Assembly: GCF_000231445.1 (NCBI RefSeq)
Contig: NZ_AGFR01000007.1
Location: forward strand, 310,001-374,000
Direction: 5' to 3'
DNA length: 64,000 bases
Source of the DNA: Commensalibacter intestini A911
GTDB taxonomy: Bacteria; Pseudomonadota; Alphaproteobacteria; Acetobacterales; Acetobacteraceae
Positions 8,762 through 18,263 of the stretch are shown here, piece after piece. The translations under genes and the position numbers were made by a program. Below the pieces are notes generated by a model that saw nothing but the letters and a program-made list of their open reading frames with translations, was not told the origin of the DNA and did not search any database. Numbering within the stretch: the first letter of the stretch is position 1; each line of letters opens with the position of its first letter.

Positions 8762-10234
8762 ATGACCGTTTCCTCTCATTTTTCTTCTCATGATCTTGAA
8801 TTTATTGATGATGACGAATTCCACGAAGAGTGTGGCGTCGTTGGCGTCTGGACAGCCCAAGATGCTGCATCTTTAACTGCATTGGGATTACATGCTTTAC
8901 AACATCGCGGACAAGAAGCGAGCGGCATCGTGACCTATGATGGGAACAATTTTCATTCCCATCGTGGATTAGGATTGGTTGGAGAAGTTTTTGCAGATCC
9001 ACGTGTTATTTCTGCTTTACCTGGTGGTGTTGCCATCGGGCATAATCGATATGCCACTACGGGGGAAACACAAATCCGTAATGTGCAACCTTTATATGGC
9101 GATTTTGAATTTGGAGGTTTTGCCGTTGCTCATAACGGAAATCTTACTAATGCTCAACTTTTAAAACAGTCTTTAGTTCGTAGAGGTTGCTTATTTCAGT
9201 CCAGCACAGATAGTGAAGTCTTCATTCATCTAATTGCGATTTCTTTATATACGAACGTTATCGATCGTTTTATTGATGCATTAAAACAAGTGCAAGGCGC
9301 ATATTCTTTAGTTGCTTTATCCAAAGATATGTTAATTGCAGCAAGAGACCCTTTGGGCGTTCGTCCTTTGATCCTTGGAAAACTTCCTAATGGTCAAGAA
9401 GAAAATTCTTGGGTCGTTGCCAGCGAAAGTTGTGCATTATCCAGCATGGGTGCAGATTTTGTTCGTGATATTGAGCCTGGTGAAGTCATTATCATTGATA
9501 ATAATGGTGTACGCTCTATTCATCCTTTCTCTGGTCATACCTCCAGTCGTTTTTGTATTTTTGAATATGTTTATTTTGCCAGACCAGATTCTGTTATTGA
9601 TAACAAATCAGTCTACATGGCACGCAAAAAAATTGGAGCAGAACTGGCTAAAGAATGCCATGTAGATGCAGATGTCGTTGTTCCTGTGCCTGATTCTGGT
9701 GTTCCTGCCGCGATTGGATATGCAGCAGCAAGTAATATTCCATTTGAACTTGGGATTATTCGTAGCCATTATATTGGACGCACTTTTATTGAACCTACTG
9801 ATCAAATCCGCCATCTTGGGGTAAAGTTAAAACACGCGACTAACCGTGCTGTCATTGAAGGCAAACGCGTTGTTCTAATTGATGACTCGATTGTACGCGG
9901 AACAACCTCGAAAAAAATCGTTGAAATGGTTAGAGCAGCAGGTGCTACTGAAGTGCACTTACGTATTGCTTCCCCTCCAACAAAGCATTCTTGCTTTTAT
10001 GGAATTGACACTCCTGCACAAGAAAAATTATTGGCATACATCCATGATACCAATGAAATGTGCAAATTAATTGGAGCTGATTCTTTAGGATTTGTTTCGT
10101 CTGATGGACTTTATCGCGCTTTAGATGAAGAAAAAAGAGATAACCAAAATCCTCAATATTGCGATGCGTGCTTTACTGGTGAATACCCAATTTCTTTAAC
10201 TGATCATGATATGAATTTAATAAAATCCAAATAA
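8762..10234 (+). CDS. purF: Amidophosphoribosyltransferase, 4Fe-4S type
   Basis: Catalyses the first step of purine synthesis, transferring glutamine nitrogen to PRPP. The N-terminal nucleophile is Cys24 (HEE/CGVVGVW), so a 23-residue propeptide must be removed, as in the Bacillus-type enzyme. Four cysteines matching the Bacillus iron-sulfur ligands are visible: RFCIFEYVYF, KHSCFYGID and YCDACF (two). The PRPP-binding loop is RVVLIDDSIVRGTT. Length is 490 residues. The SDR gene starts 3 bases after the stop, so the two are likely translationally coupled. Purine repression is expected, but no operator was identified. Confidence 0.96.
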   Translation: MTVSSHFSSHDLEFIDDDEFHEECGVVGVWTAQDAASLTALGLHALQHRGQEASGIVTYDGNNFHSHRGLGLVGEVFADPRVISALPGGVAIGHNRYATTGETQIRNVQPLYGDFEFGGFAVAHNGNLTNAQLLKQSLVRRGCLFQSSTDSEVFIHLIAISLYTNVIDRFIDALKQVQGAYSLVALSKDMLIAARDPLGVRPLILGKLPNGQEENSWVVASESCALSSMGADFVRDIEPGEVIIIDNNGVRSIHPFSGHTSSRFCIFEYVYFARPDSVIDNKSVYMARKKIGAELAKECHVDADVVVPVPDSGVPAAIGYAAASNIPFELGIIRSHYIGRTFIEPTDQIRHLGVKLKHATNRAVIEGKRVVLIDDSIVRGTTSKKIVEMVRAAGATEVHLRIASPPTKHSCFYGIDTPAQEKLLAYIHDTNEMCKLIGADSLGFVSSDGLYRALDEEKRDNQNPQYCDACFTGEYPISLTDHDMNLIKSK

Positions 10235-10237
10235 GGA

Positions 10238-10912
10238 ATGATATTACCCCTCAAGAACAAAGTGGCTTTTATTACAGGTGCGAGCAGAGGAATTGGTCAA
10301 GCCTGTGCCATTGTGCTAGCACGAGCTGGCGCTCATTGTATTATTAGTGCACGAACCCAAGGGGGGTTAATACAAACTGATGACCAGATCAAATCTCAAG
10401 GTGGTACAGCAACATTGCTACCGATGGATCTGGGGGGATATGAAGCAGAACACATCGATCTAATTGGCCCATCTATTGCCTCTCAATTTAACCGCTTAGA
10501 TATTTTTATTCATGCTGCATTTCAATACACACCATTAACCCCTGTTTCTCAAATCACCGATGCTGCCTGGGATAAAAATATACAAGCTAATTTATCTAGC
10601 TGTCGGCGATTAATACGCACTTTATCTCCTCTTCTATGCGCGACAAATAATGCGCAAGCAATTTTCTTACAAACAATTGCTTCTACACAGGCCTTTTGCG
10701 CTCCAATCGCTATTATACAAGCCGCTGTTAGTGCGATACTACAATGCTGGCAACAAGAAGTTGCACATCTGTCCAATGTAACAATCCAACACGTTCTTCC
10801 CTCACCAACGAATACTCTTTTACGACAATCTTTCTTTCCCGCTGAAAGTAAGCAAAACCTAAATACTCCTGAACAAACTGCGCAAGAAATTCTTAATTCA
10901 TTTCGTTTATAA
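10238..10912 (+). CDS. SDR-family protein lacking the catalytic Tyr-x3-Lys
   Basis: A Rossmann-fold short-chain dehydrogenase/reductase relative of 224 residues. The dinucleotide-binding TGASRGIG is at residues 13-20. The usual NNAG is HAAF (92-95). Where the family has Tyr-x3-Lys, this protein has Ile160 and Val164, so it probably cannot do normal SDR chemistry. It is fused to the purF transcript, with only 3 bases between the genes and AAGGA over the purF stop. I recall an SDR after purF in related alphaproteobacteria, so the gene may be conserved for a structural or regulatory role. The substrate is unknown. Confidence 0.8.
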   Translation: MILPLKNKVAFITGASRGIGQACAIVLARAGAHCIISARTQGGLIQTDDQIKSQGGTATLLPMDLGGYEAEHIDLIGPSIASQFNRLDIFIHAAFQYTPLTPVSQITDAAWDKNIQANLSSCRRLIRTLSPLLCATNNAQAIFLQTIASTQAFCAPIAIIQAAVSAILQCWQQEVAHLSNVTIQHVLPSPTNTLLRQSFFPAESKQNLNTPEQTAQEILNSFRL

Positions 10913-11051
10913 TCACAAAATATTGATTTATTTATATTTATTCTTGATTTTTTATATTTTATGCAATATTATACAAGATCCGGTGTAATAATTTACGGTC
11001 AAACCCATATATGAAATAATCGCTAGTTGAGAGTAGAAAGGAGAGAGAAAC

Positions 11052-11348
11052 ATGCATTCTATCCATCGTTTCCTCTACGGGACTATTATTGGTTCTTTAA
11101 TTGTTTGGACTATTTATCTATTAACCATAGATTTTTATTCTATCTTTTTTGTGACTTACCAATATAAACACATCATCCATATTCCATTTCCTAGAAATTG
11201 GTTTAATTTATATTTCTTAGCAACGATTAACCTTGTTACTGTACTGGTTATATCTTGCTCTGCCTTTATCACTCAATTTAAAAATATCAAGTTTATACCT
11301 GTACCTATCTATCCATTAGAAAGTGTTGAGGAAGAAATACAAGCTTGA
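11052..11348 (+). CDS. Small two-helix membrane protein, function unknown
   Basis: A 98-residue protein with two clear hydrophobic helices (about residues 7-32 and 50-72) joined by an aromatic-rich, His-containing loop, and a short acidic tail (ESVEEEIQA). The ATG is preceded by AAAGGAGAGAG, a strong ribosome site, which supports translation. I do not recognise a family. Topology would place both ends in the cytoplasm. Confidence 0.65.
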   Translation: MHSIHRFLYGTIIGSLIVWTIYLLTIDFYSIFFVTYQYKHIIHIPFPRNWFNLYFLATINLVTVLVISCSAFITQFKNIKFIPVPIYPLESVEEEIQA

Positions 11349-11360
11349 TTTTTACACTCA

Positions 11361-11409
11361 TTACGTTTCATAAAATTATAAATAACTTTCATAACTTTAT
11401 GAAACGTAA
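11361..11409. repeat. Perfect 14-bp inverted repeat
   Basis: TTACGTTTCATAAA is repeated exactly inverted after 21 bases, starting 13 bases past the small membrane protein's stop. There is no T-tract after it, so terminator activity is doubtful. Its design resembles the repeat after torA, but the sequence differs. Confidence 0.6.
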
Positions 11410-11572
11410 CCTATATCGTAATTTATACAACTTACTTTACATATAATTATACAATATTATATCTTCTTTCACTAAAGATTTTGAAACTACTTAAATTTCT
11501 GCTATAAATTAACGGTTATATAATAATTTATAATGATAAACTTTTAAAATAATGGGTTAATTTGAGTCAAAC

Positions 11573-12346
11573 ATGAAATATTTTGTTATTTATCCAGACC
11601 AAGAACCTCTACTATTAGAGAATTTTAACAAAAATAATCAGCATCTTAGCGTGCCTATTACCCCTATAAAAGCTCCAGTTTCCAATCCCAATTTGCGCAA
11701 GCAATTATTAGAAGAACAAATTATTACAGCAGATAATATATATGATTCAACTAATCTTGCCTTAACTCATGCCCATATTTCACTATGGAGGCAAGCAGTG
11801 GAAACACAGTCTTCAATTACTATTTTCGAATCAAATACCGTTGCACATAAAGATTTTCTAGCACATCAAGAACAATCTTTATTATCAAAAATCGATTATG
11901 ATTTAATGATATGGGGATATGATCTTAATTGGAATCCTTGTGTAGAAATTATGCCTTGTTTACCAAAAGTTATTTATACTTTTCCAGGATATGGTAAGGA
12001 AGAATTTATAAAAGAAAATAATAGCATTATTGACGTGCCTATTTACCAAAATAATGACTTAGAAGCTGTTCATATGTTAAAAATTCTTTCTTTTGCAAAC
12101 TTAGGATGCTACACAATCTCTGCTAAATGTGCTGAGAAGCTCCTTCAACAAATCAAAGAGATTGGTCAAAACAAAGTTTCATCATACCAAGAAATTCCAT
12201 ATGGAACCAATTTATACGTTTTTAAACCAATACCAGAAAGAGACAATATTTCTTTAGATATTGAAGTAAATCGTTACCTTGAACAGTTAAATACCTATAT
12301 GGCGTTTCCAATGTTAGCTGTAATCCCTTCCTCTTCACAAAAATAA
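11573..12346 (+). CDS. Glycosyltransferase family 25-like protein with a changed EDD motif
   Basis: 257 residues. The order of motifs follows LPS glycosyltransferase family 25: a start with FVIYPDQEP, then LTHAHISLWRQA where the family has a conserved SH-x-x-x-W element, then ITIFESN at 82-88 where it has an Asp-rich ILEDD, and a later GCYTISAKCAEKLL resembling the G-AY-IS-GA-LL element. Glu86-Ser87-Asn88 replaces Glu-Asp-Asp, so metal or donor-sugar binding may be lost or altered. It stands alone, with no SD obvious before the ATG. An unrelated fold cannot be excluded without a profile search. Confidence 0.5.
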   Translation: MKYFVIYPDQEPLLLENFNKNNQHLSVPITPIKAPVSNPNLRKQLLEEQIITADNIYDSTNLALTHAHISLWRQAVETQSSITIFESNTVAHKDFLAHQEQSLLSKIDYDLMIWGYDLNWNPCVEIMPCLPKVIYTFPGYGKEEFIKENNSIIDVPIYQNNDLEAVHMLKILSFANLGCYTISAKCAEKLLQQIKEIGQNKVSSYQEIPYGTNLYVFKPIPERDNISLDIEVNRYLEQLNTYMAFPMLAVIPSSSQK

Positions 12347-12462
12347 CTTTTATGTAGAGTAATTGAAGGTTTATATTTTATAACTCTTTACAACTTGTAT
12401 TATATCTTATTAAATCAATATGATTAGTATAATATATAAAATACTTTTTTTAGAGGATAAAT

Positions 12463-13119
12463 ATGAACCTTAAACAAATTATTCATCAACGATATGCAAC
12501 AAAAAAATATAATCCCAACAAAAAAATACCAGCAGATTTAATAGAACAACTGATTGAGCTTCTGCAATATACGCCTACATCCATCAACTCCCAGCCATAC
12601 CACTTTATCGTAACTGGTAATCCTGATGGTAAAAAACGTGTAGCAAGTTCCATGGCATCTGATTTCTTTATTTTTAACCATAATAAAGTTATCGACTCAT
12701 CTCATAGTATTGTTATCTGTTCAAAAACGAGTATTGATAGAAATTATTTAACAAAAACCATCCAAAAAGCCTATAACGATGGACGCATCAATTCTTTAGA
12801 AAAAGTTGAACAACAAGTTAATCAATATATGAGTTTTGTTGATTTACATAATAAAGTTGAACATAATGCAAAATCCTGGATGGGAAAACAATGCTATATT
12901 GCATTAGGATACCTCTTATTAGGTGCTGCTGCATTAGGTATTGATGCTACTCCTATTGAAGGATTCGATAGCAAAGCCCTTGATAAAGAATTTAATTTAA
13001 CAGAACAAGGGTATACAAGCCTAGTTGTCGTTACTTTAGGTTATCATGCAGATGATGATATCTTTGCTAGCCTACCAAAATCGCGCTTAGATAAAGATGA
13101 TTTATTTACTTTTTGTTGA
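12463..13119 (+). CDS. nfsB: Oxygen-insensitive NAD(P)H nitroreductase, NfsB type
   Basis: FMN-dependent nitroreductase/dihydropteridine reductase family. The 218-residue protein can be followed along E. coli NfsB almost end to end: RYATKKYNPNKK near the N-terminus, LLQYTPTSINSQPYHFIV (FMN binding), GAAALGIDATPIEGFD and LGYHADDDI-LPKSRL at the C-terminus. The start is supported by TTAGAGGATAAAT before the ATG. Likely a cytoplasmic homodimer that reduces quinones and nitroaromatics. Confidence 0.92.
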   Translation: MNLKQIIHQRYATKKYNPNKKIPADLIEQLIELLQYTPTSINSQPYHFIVTGNPDGKKRVASSMASDFFIFNHNKVIDSSHSIVICSKTSIDRNYLTKTIQKAYNDGRINSLEKVEQQVNQYMSFVDLHNKVEHNAKSWMGKQCYIALGYLLLGAAALGIDATPIEGFDSKALDKEFNLTEQGYTSLVVVTLGYHADDDIFASLPKSRLDKDDLFTFC

Positions 13120-13295
13120 TTTAACTTTTAAAGAGCTAGTTCTATAAATAAAACATTGTTGAACAGCTGGCTCTATAATATTTTATTAAGATATTAAATG
13201 AATTATATAACAATAAATATTATTTAATACATTTGCATCTTTCTTGATTTTTTCTTGATCAAGTATCGATAGAAAATGCTTATATGACGAAATAT

Positions 13296-13330
13296 AAATA
13301 AAGCAGCTATAAAAGCTGCTCTATTTGTTA
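13296..13330. terminator. Bidirectional terminator between convergent nfsB and transglycosylase genes
   Basis: The hairpin AAATA-a-AGCAGCT / ATAAA loop / AGCTGCT-c-TATTT has A-rich and T-rich flanks on the two sides, so it can serve nfsB on the plus strand and the minus-strand gene ending at 13407. It lies nearer the latter. Confidence 0.7.
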
Positions 13331-13406
13331 CAATATTTTATCGTGAATAATTAAATATTTATAAGTATCAAATTAAGGCTACTTTGTTACACTAATATTA
13401 TATTAA

Positions 13407-14915
13407 TCAAATCTTTGAAGGTGAAAGCAGCATACAAGAAGAAAGCTTTTGACATGCATTTTGAGCAGTATCTTTACTTAAACCTGTAACTCTAGCACGA
13501 TATAGTTTATTTTTACCCACAGTAACAGTTTGAACCTGCTGAGATCCTACACGCAAAGCCGCTTTACTCTTTGCTTGTCCTGCAGCACTTTGAGCTTGAG
13601 AAGAAGACGCAAAAGCACCTACTTGAATGCCCCAACCACCAGAAGATGAAACCGCTGTTGTTTTTGGAGATACAACTGCTTTCCTAGTACTTGCAGGCAC
13701 ACGATAAGCAACAGGCTGATAATAACGACTGCTATTTCCAACAGGTGCAGAAGCAACCTGTACAGGTTGCGATGAAGGTATAATAATTGGCGGCTCTCTA
13801 TTAGAGGCTACAGCAACAGGAGCAACAGCTAGTGGCGCAACTGGGGTTGCTTTATATCCTCTAGCCGCCCAAGCTGACTTAATATCTTGTCTTGTTTCTG
13901 TTTGTGCTACAGCAACAGGTTGACGATCAAAACTTTTCCATTGCGTTGGATAACCCGCATTTGTATTACGACGTGAAGACCTAGAAGACGCTACTGCAAC
14001 ATTGCGTCCTGCATAATTTAAACTTTGACCATTTAAACTCTCAGTTGTCGCACTATCAGTGCGATTTAAACTAGCCACATTTAAACTATCTGCTGATGAC
14101 TGGCCACCACCTCCCATACGGCTTGCCCATGCTTGTTGCACAGAATTAGCTTGTGGAGATAAAGCTCTTTGACGAGAAGAAGATGGTTGCGCAGCAGCAG
14201 CATAAAGATTTGGATCAACACCACCTCCTACACCACTATTTTCAACAAGCAGATCAGCTTGAGAACGACGCTGTGGATTAATCCCTTGAATTTTAGGACC
14301 AATAGAAGCAACGTAACGACGTGTTTCTAAAGGTAAAGTTCTATTCCTAGTCAAAAAATCATCTAAACGCCCCGGCCCACCATTATAGGCAGCTAAAAAT
14401 CCAGGAGATCCATAAATATCATACATCTGACGAATATAAGCCGCACCAGCTGCAATATTATCATGAGGATCATAGGCATCATCACCTAAATTGTAAGCAA
14501 CCCTTAATTCATCATAAGTTGGTGGCATTAGTTGCATTAGCCCCATTGCGCCAGGACCTGAAGTAGCAAAAGAATTTCCAGCAGATTCTTGCTTCATAAC
14601 GGCACGTATCCACGCTTCTGGCACATCAAAACGCTGAGAAGCTTCTGTAATATAAGGCCCCCAAGGATCACTAGGAGGACCTGGAGGTGCATAATAAGAA
14701 CGTGCACGTGCTTTATAGTTTGCTACTTCTTGTGCAATAGGAATTTGTTGTGGACGCGGCGTGGAAGAACAAGCTGCAACCAATGCAGCTAAACTACCAA
14801 CACTTCCTAAACGTAACATTAAGACTGTAGACGATTTCTTAAACAATTTATTTTTCATACGATGCGGAGAGCATACTGATGAAAATTGTAATAACTTACG
14901 TCTTAAATGCGCCAT
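13407..14915 (-). CDS. Lytic transglycosylase lipoprotein with C-terminal SPOR domain
   Basis: Secreted peptidoglycan enzyme of 502 residues. A long n-region leads to a hydrophobic segment ending in the lipobox LVAAC (about residue 49), indicating a lipid-anchored protein. An SLT (goose-lysozyme-like) domain follows at about 85-200, with catalytic Glu in MKQESAGNSF, then GAMGLMQLMP and AAYNGGPGRLDD. The middle is low-complexity, rich in Ser, Ala, Val and Gln. The last 75 residues (GGWGIQVGAF onward) are a SPOR domain, which binds denuded septal glycan. I kept the first ATG because AGAGG sits 4 bases before it, while the Met at residue 20 has no ribosome site. It probably acts at division septa. 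Confidence 0.88.
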   Translation of the reverse strand: MAHLRRKLLQFSSVCSPHRMKNKLFKKSSTVLMLRLGSVGSLAALVAACSSTPRPQQIPIAQEVANYKARARSYYAPPGPPSDPWGPYITEASQRFDVPEAWIRAVMKQESAGNSFATSGPGAMGLMQLMPPTYDELRVAYNLGDDAYDPHDNIAAGAAYIRQMYDIYGSPGFLAAYNGGPGRLDDFLTRNRTLPLETRRYVASIGPKIQGINPQRRSQADLLVENSGVGGGVDPNLYAAAAQPSSSRQRALSPQANSVQQAWASRMGGGGQSSADSLNVASLNRTDSATTESLNGQSLNYAGRNVAVASSRSSRRNTNAGYPTQWKSFDRQPVAVAQTETRQDIKSAWAARGYKATPVAPLAVAPVAVASNREPPIIIPSSQPVQVASAPVGNSSRYYQPVAYRVPASTRKAVVSPKTTAVSSSGGWGIQVGAFASSSQAQSAAGQAKSKAALRVGSQQVQTVTVGKNKLYRARVTGLSKDTAQNACQKLSSCMLLSPSKI

Positions 14916-15291
14916 AATGCCTCTACCTTAAAATATTTACTTGGGTAACATATAGTTTGAAAGTGTCCCAAAATAAATCCACGCGCCTCATATTTATGCT
15001 ATTTATTTCACATCTCTTTATTTAATCCTTTTTTTTAAAGAATCAAAATAAGTCATTTGAAATACTATTTAATACCTACTAGATATTCATTTCTTTTGCA
15101 AGCAAAAGCATTGTTTTAAATACATAAAAAATTATGTTTTATTTAAGGTAAAATCACAAAAATCTGAAGGCTCAATGATAAGCTTTTACATAATGATTGT
15201 TTCTTATACAACTATGGACTATAGTCTTGACAAATCTCTATCATGAGCTAAGCATTTTTAAATTTTAACTTTATTATAGCCTTGTTGACCC
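14916..15291. other. Divergent intergenic region
   Basis: About 375 AT-rich bases between divergently oriented genes (transglycosylase on minus, Wzm on plus). It must hold both promoters. No ORF or strong hairpin was seen. Confidence 0.5.
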
Positions 15292-16119
15292 ATGACATTT
15301 TTGCTTCAAAAAATATACAATACAAAAAACTCACGGTATTATCAGGCTGTCCTTGATATTATAGAAGGGTTAAAATTGTGGAGACTTGCTTTTTCTCTGG
15401 GATGGTTTGATATCAAATTACGATACAAAGGTTCAGTACTTGGACCTGTATGGATTACAGCTACATCTGCTGCCATGATTGCAACCATGGGGCTTATTTA
15501 CAGCTCATTATTTAAAATGGATTTGCATCAGTATCTCCCGTTTGTTGCGTTATCAACTGTTCTTTGGCAACACGGAATGGCAACAACTTTATCTGATGGA
15601 TGTCAATGTTTTCTGCAAGCTGATGATACCATTCATTCCATTAAACTCCCTTTTTTCTTGCAAGCACTCAGAACGATTATTCGCAATGGCATTATTCTAA
15701 GCTTCAATCTAGTTATTCCCGCAATTGTTTTTATATATTATAATAAGAATCCAGGATGGATTGCTTTAGAAACTATCCCAGGCCTCTTACTATGGCTTAT
15801 AGACGGTTTAGCCATTTGCTTATTCCTAGGATGCATTTGCGCACGCTATCGTGATATTCCTCAAATTATCAATAGCTTTATTCAAATTGTTTTCTATATC
15901 ACCCCTATTATTTGGCTGCCTTCACAATTGAAACATCGTATTGTTTATTTAGTCTATAACCCACTTTATCCTATTATAGATGTTGTACGCGGACCATTAT
16001 TAGGAGAATCTGTAGGACTAAGAATTTGGATGTATGCACTTGGATATAGTATTATTCTCTGGTTATTTTCTGGATATGTATTTATCAGAGCTCGAGGACG
16101 CATTGCTTTCTGGATCTAA
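15292..16119 (+). CDS. Polysaccharide ABC exporter permease (Wzm/KpsM type)
   Basis: ABC-2-type integral membrane protein of 275 residues with about six hydrophobic segments. The family's early amphipathic block is present as SLGWFDIKLRYKGSVLGPVW, and CARYRDIPQIINSFIQIVFYITPI is the typical second half. It exports lipid-linked surface polysaccharide with the Wzt ATPase encoded two genes downstream. The ATG has no clear ribosome site. Confidence 0.88.
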   Translation: MTFLLQKIYNTKNSRYYQAVLDIIEGLKLWRLAFSLGWFDIKLRYKGSVLGPVWITATSAAMIATMGLIYSSLFKMDLHQYLPFVALSTVLWQHGMATTLSDGCQCFLQADDTIHSIKLPFFLQALRTIIRNGIILSFNLVIPAIVFIYYNKNPGWIALETIPGLLLWLIDGLAICLFLGCICARYRDIPQIINSFIQIVFYITPIIWLPSQLKHRIVYLVYNPLYPIIDVVRGPLLGESVGLRIWMYALGYSIILWLFSGYVFIRARGRIAFWI

Positions 16120-16217
16120 AAAACAAAATAATAATCATCAAAAGTGATGGACAATTTCTTTTGTTAATATATTTTATGTTTTAATTTAAAGAATAAGGTA
16201 AAAAAGGTATTCATATT

Positions 16218-17336
16218 ATGCAAATTAAAGGTCAATATTCTACATTTACTTTTCGTCCACCTGGCGTTTTACAAAGTTCAGTTTCGACTTCACCACGTCC
16301 AAGATTAAAACCAGTTGAGATTGTTCCAAATCAACAAATGACACGACTGGCACAAGGAATTGATCCAAAAAATGAGCAACCTTTAGAAGGATTAAACGAC
16401 ATTCCACCAGGAATGCTATTCTTTTGTAATTTAGAAAATGCTTATTTTATTATCAAAGACGGTATGGATGGCGTTATTATTACAGATGATTTTCATGTTA
16501 TTACAGAAAGTATGCATTACTGCGATAATACTGATTTTATGCTTGAAGAAACCGAAATTCCTGATCTAAAAAATGTTCAGCTATTAGATGAAGTATTTCT
16601 TTCTTTTGATGCTCAATGGATGAAATACGACCATTGGATGGGCTATTGTTTATCGAAAGCATACCTTGCCAAACAATATACCCCAGAAAGCTTAAAGATT
16701 GTTATTCCAGAATATCGCCAGAACACCTCTATTCCCTGCCCTATATCAAAAGAACTTTATGATCAATCCCTTGAAAAAACAGGCTTAGAAAAACGTACTT
16801 TAAAATTAAAAGATGGTATTTATAAAGCACGTAAATTATCATACTTTTGGCCAAACAATTATTTACCTCATGCATATTATAACTTTAATGATGCACAAGC
16901 TGTTTTTTCTCATTTAAATAAAAACGTAAAATATAGAGATGATCTTCCTCCCCGTTTCTTTATTAACCAAGACAGTAATATGGAAACGATTTTAAGCGAG
17001 AAGGAAAATCAACAAATACAGGGAATTTTAACAGAATTAGAAATTCCATCCGTTGATTTAAATACCTTGAGTTGGAATGATCAAATCACACTTTTTTCGC
17101 AAGCTGAATTAATTATTTCTGCTCATCGTCCTGAACTTGTAAATTTATTATTTTGTCAAAAAGATACCGAAGTTTTCGAGTTTACACGCTCATTAAATAG
17201 AAAAAATTATTTACCTGCGTGGCCTTATTTGATCTCGTCTTCTAATCGTCTTCAATATAGTTTTTTTGATTTAGACTGGATGTCTCTCAATCCAAAAACA
17301 ATCAAAAATGCTATTAATAAGTTGGATTCCTTATAA
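16218..17336 (+). CDS. GT61-like glycosyltransferase between wzm and wzt
   Basis: 372 residues, soluble. The C-terminal third follows the GT61/DUF563 layout: a strand with PRFFINQ, a segment around [20 protein letters not shown], then [17 protein letters not shown]. The family's His-Gly-Ala before the Asn is His-Arg-Pro here, so the active site is not standard. An AAAAAAGG ribosome site precedes the ATG. Its position inside an exporter operon suggests work on the exported polysaccharide, such as capping or chain assembly. The assignment rests on one region and is moderate. Confidence 0.55.
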   Translation: MQIKGQYSTFTFRPPGVLQSSVSTSPRPRLKPVEIVPNQQMTRLAQGIDPKNEQPLEGLNDIPPGMLFFCNLENAYFIIKDGMDGVIITDDFHVITESMHYCDNTDFMLEETEIPDLKNVQLLDEVFLSFDAQWMKYDHWMGYCLSKAYLAKQYTPESLKIVIPEYRQNTSIPCPISKELYDQSLEKTGLEKRTLKLKDGIYKARKLSYFWPNNYLPHAYYNFNDAQAVFSHLNKNVKYRDDLPPRFFINQDSNMETILSEKENQQIQGILTELEIPSVDLNTLSWNDQITLFSQAELIISAHRPELVNLLFCQKDTEVFEFTRSLNRKNYLPAWPYLISSSNRLQYSFFDLDWMSLNPKTIKNAINKLDSL

Positions 17337-17353
17337 CATTACAAGTCAATATA

Positions 17354-18175
17354 ATGAATAAACTCAATCCAACCAGCTTTATAAAGTTAGAGCAACTTTC
17401 TATTGATTTTCCTTTATTTCAATTAGAGAGTCGCTCTCTTAAAAAAACTTTATTTTCTAAAGCAGGGAAAATAGTAAGCAAACAACAGCGCCAGTACCAA
17501 CGTACTGGTGCTGAAATTACGACAACAAACAATAAAGACATTGTTGTCCAAGCCTTGCGTGATATCAGTTTATCTATTAAGTCAGGAGAAAGAGTTGGGT
17601 TAGTTGGTCATAATGGTGCTGGAAAATCCACTTTACTCAGGGCTATTACAGGAATTTATGAACCAAACTCTGGACATATATCCAGCCATGGATCAATAGA
17701 AGCTTTACTCAGCACAAACGCCGGAATGAATCCATTATTATCAGGCCGTGAAAATATTTACCTTAGAGGAAAGAGATTAGGACTATCTTATAAAAAAATT
17801 CAAGAACTAGAAAAAGACGTCGAAGAATTTGCTGAACTCAATGAATTCATGGAGCTTCCTATTAAAATTTACTCCTCTGGAATGATTATGCGTCTTGGGT
17901 TTGGGCTTTCCACATCTATCGTCCCTAATATTTTATTAATGGATGAATGGTTTATGGCAGGCGATAGTAATTTCCAAGAAAAAGCAAGAAATCGTCTGGT
18001 CAACATCGTTAATAAAGCAGAAATTGTTGTCCTTACAACGCATTCTTTGCCTATTCTACGAGAATGGTGTGATCGTATTATATGGTTAAAGGCAGGACAA
18101 ATTGTTGCTGACGGCCCAACCGAAGAAATTCTAAACGAATATCAACATAAAATGGAAACTGATTCTTTATCCTAA
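17354..18175 (+). CDS. Polysaccharide ABC exporter ATPase (Wzt/KpsT type, short form)
   Basis: ATP-binding subunit, 273 residues. Walker A is GHNGAGKST (85-93), the signature is YSSGM (173-177), Walker B is LLMDEW (194-199), and the H-loop is TTHS. The [10 protein letters not shown] element after the Q-loop is typical of polysaccharide exporters. An N-terminal extension of about 60 residues precedes the core. There is no C-terminal sugar-binding domain, as in KpsT. It starts 17 bases after the GT61-like gene and pairs with the Wzm permease upstream. Confidence 0.9.
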   Translation: MNKLNPTSFIKLEQLSIDFPLFQLESRSLKKTLFSKAGKIVSKQQRQYQRTGAEITTTNNKDIVVQALRDISLSIKSGERVGLVGHNGAGKSTLLRAITGIYEPNSGHISSHGSIEALLSTNAGMNPLLSGRENIYLRGKRLGLSYKKIQELEKDVEEFAELNEFMELPIKIYSSGMIMRLGFGLSTSIVPNILLMDEWFMAGDSNFQEKARNRLVNIVNKAEIVVLTTHSLPILREWCDRIIWLKAGQIVADGPTEEILNEYQHKMETDSLS

Positions 18176-18263
18176 ACTTGTTATATTCTTTTATTGTATT
18201 ATCTATATAATAGCTGCATGATAAGAAATACATTTAATTATTATTTAAAAATTTGAATTCCAC

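Noticed and set aside
13407-14915. Long plus-strand frames inside the transglycosylase gene
   Set aside because: These are shadows of a low-complexity coding region; the minus-strand protein has clear SLT and SPOR domains.
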